Assembly: GCF_001605725.1 (NCBI RefSeq)
Contig: NZ_CP011530.1
Span: 3,720,001-3,784,000, forward strand
Direction of reading: 5' to 3'
Source: Mycobacteroides immunogenum
Lineage (GTDB): Bacteria > Actinomycetota > Actinomycetes > Mycobacteriales > Mycobacteriaceae
DNA: 64,000 bases
Shown here: positions 61,671-64,000 of the stretch, piece by piece
Layout: each line of letters opens with the position of its first letter
Numbering within the stretch: position 1 is the first letter of the stretch
Notes under the pieces: generated by a model
Seen by the model: only the letters and a program-made list of their open reading frames with translations
What the model was told of the DNA's origin: nothing
Databases searched by the model: none
Program-made: the position numbers and the translations under genes

Positions 61671-62732
61671 TTACCGGCGCAGCTCGGCAATCAATCGCGA
61701 CCGCAATTTGCGGTCCTCCTCCGTCTCGGTGAGCGCGACCACCTGCGCGATGTCGATACCGGCGCGGCGATATCCATCTATGAGCTCCGCGACGGTCGAC
61801 ACCGAACCCACAACTAGGCCGTCGAAGGTGGCGTCAAGATGCCGAAGCGCCGCATCACGGGTGTCCGCGACGTGGCGGAGATCGCGCTCACGGTTGCGCG
61901 CCAACTGCGCCGACGACCCCAACACCTCATCCGAACGCCGGCGCAAGAGCTCAGCTCCTCGCGCCCGAAATGCCCCTGCGGCATCGCGTGCCTCGTGATC
62001 GGTGTCCCCCAAGATCACAAAAAACTGCTTCCAGTAATGCAGTTCGCGACCATGCTCAGCCGCCAGTGCGTCGACCTCCGACCTGATGGCACTCGCGGCA
62101 TCCAACGACGGGAAGGTCCCGGCGTAGGCATACCCAAATCGGGCGGCCAAGGCTTTCGCTTCCTGAGAAGACCCTCCGATCGAGATCGGCGGGGCGGGCT
62201 GTTGCACCGGGCGAAAACCGGCCCAGGCGTCCTCTACCTGGTACCACTTACCCTCATAGTCAAAGGGTTCCGTTGCGGTGAGCGTCTTCACAAAGAGTTC
62301 CAGATACTCGCGGGCGCGGTCGTATCGCTGCGCCTTGCTCAGGAAATCGCCATCACGCCGGACATCGACATCACTGGAACCTACGACGACGTGAGCCGCT
62401 GCCCGCCCCGCGCTGAGGTTGTCCAGGGTGGCGAAAGAGCGCGCCGCGACCGTGGGCGCGATAACTCCCGGACGGTGCGCGACCGTGAGTCCGGTACGTG
62501 CTGTGGCGGTCGCGGCGTGAGCCGCGATGAGCCACGGGTCTGCCCATGCACTGTAGACATGGATGAGCGACCGGTCGTATCCAGCCTCTTCGTCAAAGCC
62601 GGCCTGCCGCAGGATATGCCCCGGATCAACGTCCCGGGCTCGTGGATCTGCAAGGAAATGTGCTGTACGCCTGTCAAATTCAGTCTCTCCCGGCGGAGGC
62701 GCCGACAGAATTCCACCGATGATCTCACTCAT
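61671..62732 (-). CDS. LLM-class flavin-dependent monooxygenase
   Basis: 353 residues of the bacterial luciferase-like (SsuD/DmoA type) fold: LTVAHRPGVIAPTVAARSFA, TLDNLSAGRAAAHVVVG, DRAREYLELFVKTLTATEPF and ISIGGSSQEAKALAARFGYA. Probably FMNH2-dependent cleavage of sulfonates or similar. ATG 62732 overlaps the ABC ATPase stop (ATGA), so it works with that importer. Confidence 0.9.
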   Translation of the reverse strand: MSEIIGGILSAPPPGETEFDRRTAHFLADPRARDVDPGHILRQAGFDEEAGYDRSLIHVYSAWADPWLIAAHAATATARTGLTVAHRPGVIAPTVAARSFATLDNLSAGRAAAHVVVGSSDVDVRRDGDFLSKAQRYDRAREYLELFVKTLTATEPFDYEGKWYQVEDAWAGFRPVQQPAPPISIGGSSQEAKALAARFGYAYAGTFPSLDAASAIRSEVDALAAEHGRELHYWKQFFVILGDTDHEARDAAGAFRARGAELLRRRSDEVLGSSAQLARNRERDLRHVADTRDAALRHLDATFDGLVVGSVSTVAELIDGYRRAGIDIAQVVALTETEEDRKLRSRLIAELRR

Positions 62733-64000
62733 GTCAGTGACATCTCCTGTTCTGTTTCCTTACTGCCGACCGCACGATCTCCGCGTCCGGCCGCCAGTAG
62801 TTGGCGGGTGTATTGGTGCTGCGGAGAGCCCCAGACTGCTTCGGTAAGACCTTCTTCCACAATGCGTCCGTTCTTCATCACCGCCACGCGTGAGCACAGA
62901 GAACGCACCACGTGTACGTCATGCGAAACAAAGAGCAAGCCCACCCCGCTGCCCCGCAGCCCGTTGAGCACGTCCAGGATGCCGGCCTGACTCACCGGAT
63001 CGAGTGCTGATACCACTTCGTCGCACACCAGTACCTCAGGATTCATTGCCAGCGCACGCGCGATGGCGACACGTTGACGCTGGCCGCCGCTGAGCGTCTG
63101 CGTGCGTCGAGCAGCCAGGACAGGGCTCAACCCGACTCTCGAAAGCAGTGCGGCGATTCGCGCGTCGTGTTCATCCGGCCTACGAATTCCCTTCGCTTCC
63201 AGCGCTTCCCCCAGAATTCTTCGTACCCGGTATCGGGGATCGAAAGCTCCCGACGTATCTTGGTCGATCAGCTGGATGCGATGTCGTAGCGGCCGGCGTG
63301 AGCGTTCGGACACCCCGCTCCAGCGCATCCCTGCGAGCTCGACAACACCGATGTCCGGCTCGGTGAATGCCGATGCCAAGTGTGCGGTGGTGGATTTTCC
63401 CGAGCCCGACCCACCTATCAAGCCCACGGCCTCACCCGAGTGGACTGTCAACGAGACCGAATCCACACCACCCACACCATTGTGGTACCGCTTGCCGACG
63501 TCGCGCAGCACTAGAACCGGGGCTCCTTCGGCGACTGTTGGCGCAGGCGAACGCGTCGACGCGGCCGCGCGTACCAGCCTCGTGGTGGCGGGATGCCGTG
63601 GCGCATTCAACACAGCATGAGCGGTCCCCGTCTCTACCGGAACTCCCCTGTCAAGCACCAGGATCCGGTCCGCTAGGTGCCCCACAAACTCCAGATCATG
63701 ACTGACCAGCACGACACCCAGCCCTTCGTCACGCAATTGCGCCAGCAAGTCCCGGATACCCGCACGTGTCACCGCATCGAGTGCGGTCACCGGCTCGTCT
63801 ACCACCAGCAGAGCCGGATCTGCCGCGAGGGCCGACGCGATGAGAACGCGCTGACGCTCACCGCCCGAGAGCTGATGGGAGTACGCGTCCAGCCGTTCAG
63901 CGAGGTGTTCCGCGCCCACTCGCGACAAGAGCGCAACCGCCGCTTCGCGCCGCGCCGCTGCGGCGACGGTGCGGTTCGGCGCGACGGCTTCTGTCAGCTC
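62729..64000 (-). CDS. Two-domain ABC transporter ATPase, N terminus cut by window
   Basis: 423 residues are visible; the frame is open to base 64000. The first ABC domain lacks its Walker A (outside) but has LSGGERQRV signature and LLVVDEPVTALD; the second has Walker A GGSGSGKST, LSGGQRQRV and VLVCDEVVSALD. This is the fused DppD-DppF arrangement of oligopeptide/nickel/glutathione type importers. Linked by overlap to the LLM monooxygenase gene. Confidence 0.93.
   Translation of the reverse strand, partial: ELTEAVAPNRTVAAAARREAAVALLSRVGAEHLAERLDAYSHQLSGGERQRVLIASALAADPALLVVDEPVTALDAVTRAGIRDLLAQLRDEGLGVVLVSHDLEFVGHLADRILVLDRGVPVETGTAHAVLNAPRHPATTRLVRAAASTRSPAPTVAEGAPVLVLRDVGKRYHNGVGGVDSVSLTVHSGEAVGLIGGSGSGKSTTAHLASAFTEPDIGVVELAGMRWSGVSERSRRPLRHRIQLIDQDTSGAFDPRYRVRRILGEALEAKGIRRPDEHDARIAALLSRVGLSPVLAARRTQTLSGGQRQRVAIARALAMNPEVLVCDEVVSALDPVSQAGILDVLNGLRGSGVGLLFVSHDVHVVRSLCSRVAVMKNGRIVEEGLTEAVWGSPQHQYTRQLLAAGRGDRAVGSKETEQEMSLT

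Overview
The window joins a prophage to ordinary chromosome in a high-GC actinobacterium. MspA-type porin, LytR-CpsA-Psr ligase, F420-type reductase, a phage mycolyl-arabinogalactan esterase (lysin B) and WXG100 proteins all point to a rapidly growing mycobacterium. The Mycobacteroides abscessus-chelonae complex is the best guess; species is inferred, not proven.

Positions 1 to about 40,570 are a siphovirus-type prophage whose left end (attL, integrase, repressor) lies outside the window. From left to right it holds: an early replication block (1-7,024) with an SSB-like fragment, a prim-pol domain protein, a primase-helicase ATPase, endonuclease VII and several tiny coupled genes, plus a candidate origin made of GGTGTCAG octamers around an AT-rich core; an accessory block in mixed orientation (7,021-9,502) with two membrane proteins, a Zn-ribbon protein and an unknown protein; a short block with an HTH protein and an HNH nuclease (9,635-10,889); the head genes (large terminase with a fused small-subunit-like N terminus, portal, MuF-like protein, scaffold, decoration, major capsid, connectors); the tail genes (major tail protein, chaperones with a canonical -1 slippery site, a tape measure carrying a VanY/M15-like zinc peptidase motif, minor tail proteins); and lysis genes (lysin A, lysin B, holin, a second membrane protein).

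From 35,785 to 40,404 the prophage carries a minus-strand cargo operon. Two WXG100-like proteins are followed by a large polymorphic toxin with a PD-(D/E)XK nuclease-like C terminus, two tandem Imm1-like immunity genes, a DUF2510-TM-DUF4352 protein and a small membrane protein. There is no secretion machinery, so a host ESX system would have to export the toxin. Cassettes of this kind are known from M. abscessus prophages; the particular toxin tip and the duplicated immunity genes are the parts worth checking.

The cargo ends beside a minus-strand tRNA-Ala(GGC), with a strong terminator immediately after its 3' end. This is the likely attachment site. To its right (40,700-64,000) is host chromosome: an MFS transporter coupled to phosphoglucomutase, a YbjQ protein, two tandem carboxylesterases, a secreted DUF4185 protein, thiolase with a divergent HxlR regulator and DUF1990 protein, LysR regulator, deaminase, LCP ligase, F420-type reductase, a TetR/methyltransferase divergent pair around a palindrome, a small secreted protein, GNAT, NUDIX, an acetolactate-synthase-like enzyme divergent from succinate-semialdehyde dehydrogenase, MspA porin, and a flavin monooxygenase coupled to a two-domain ABC ATPase cut by the window edge.
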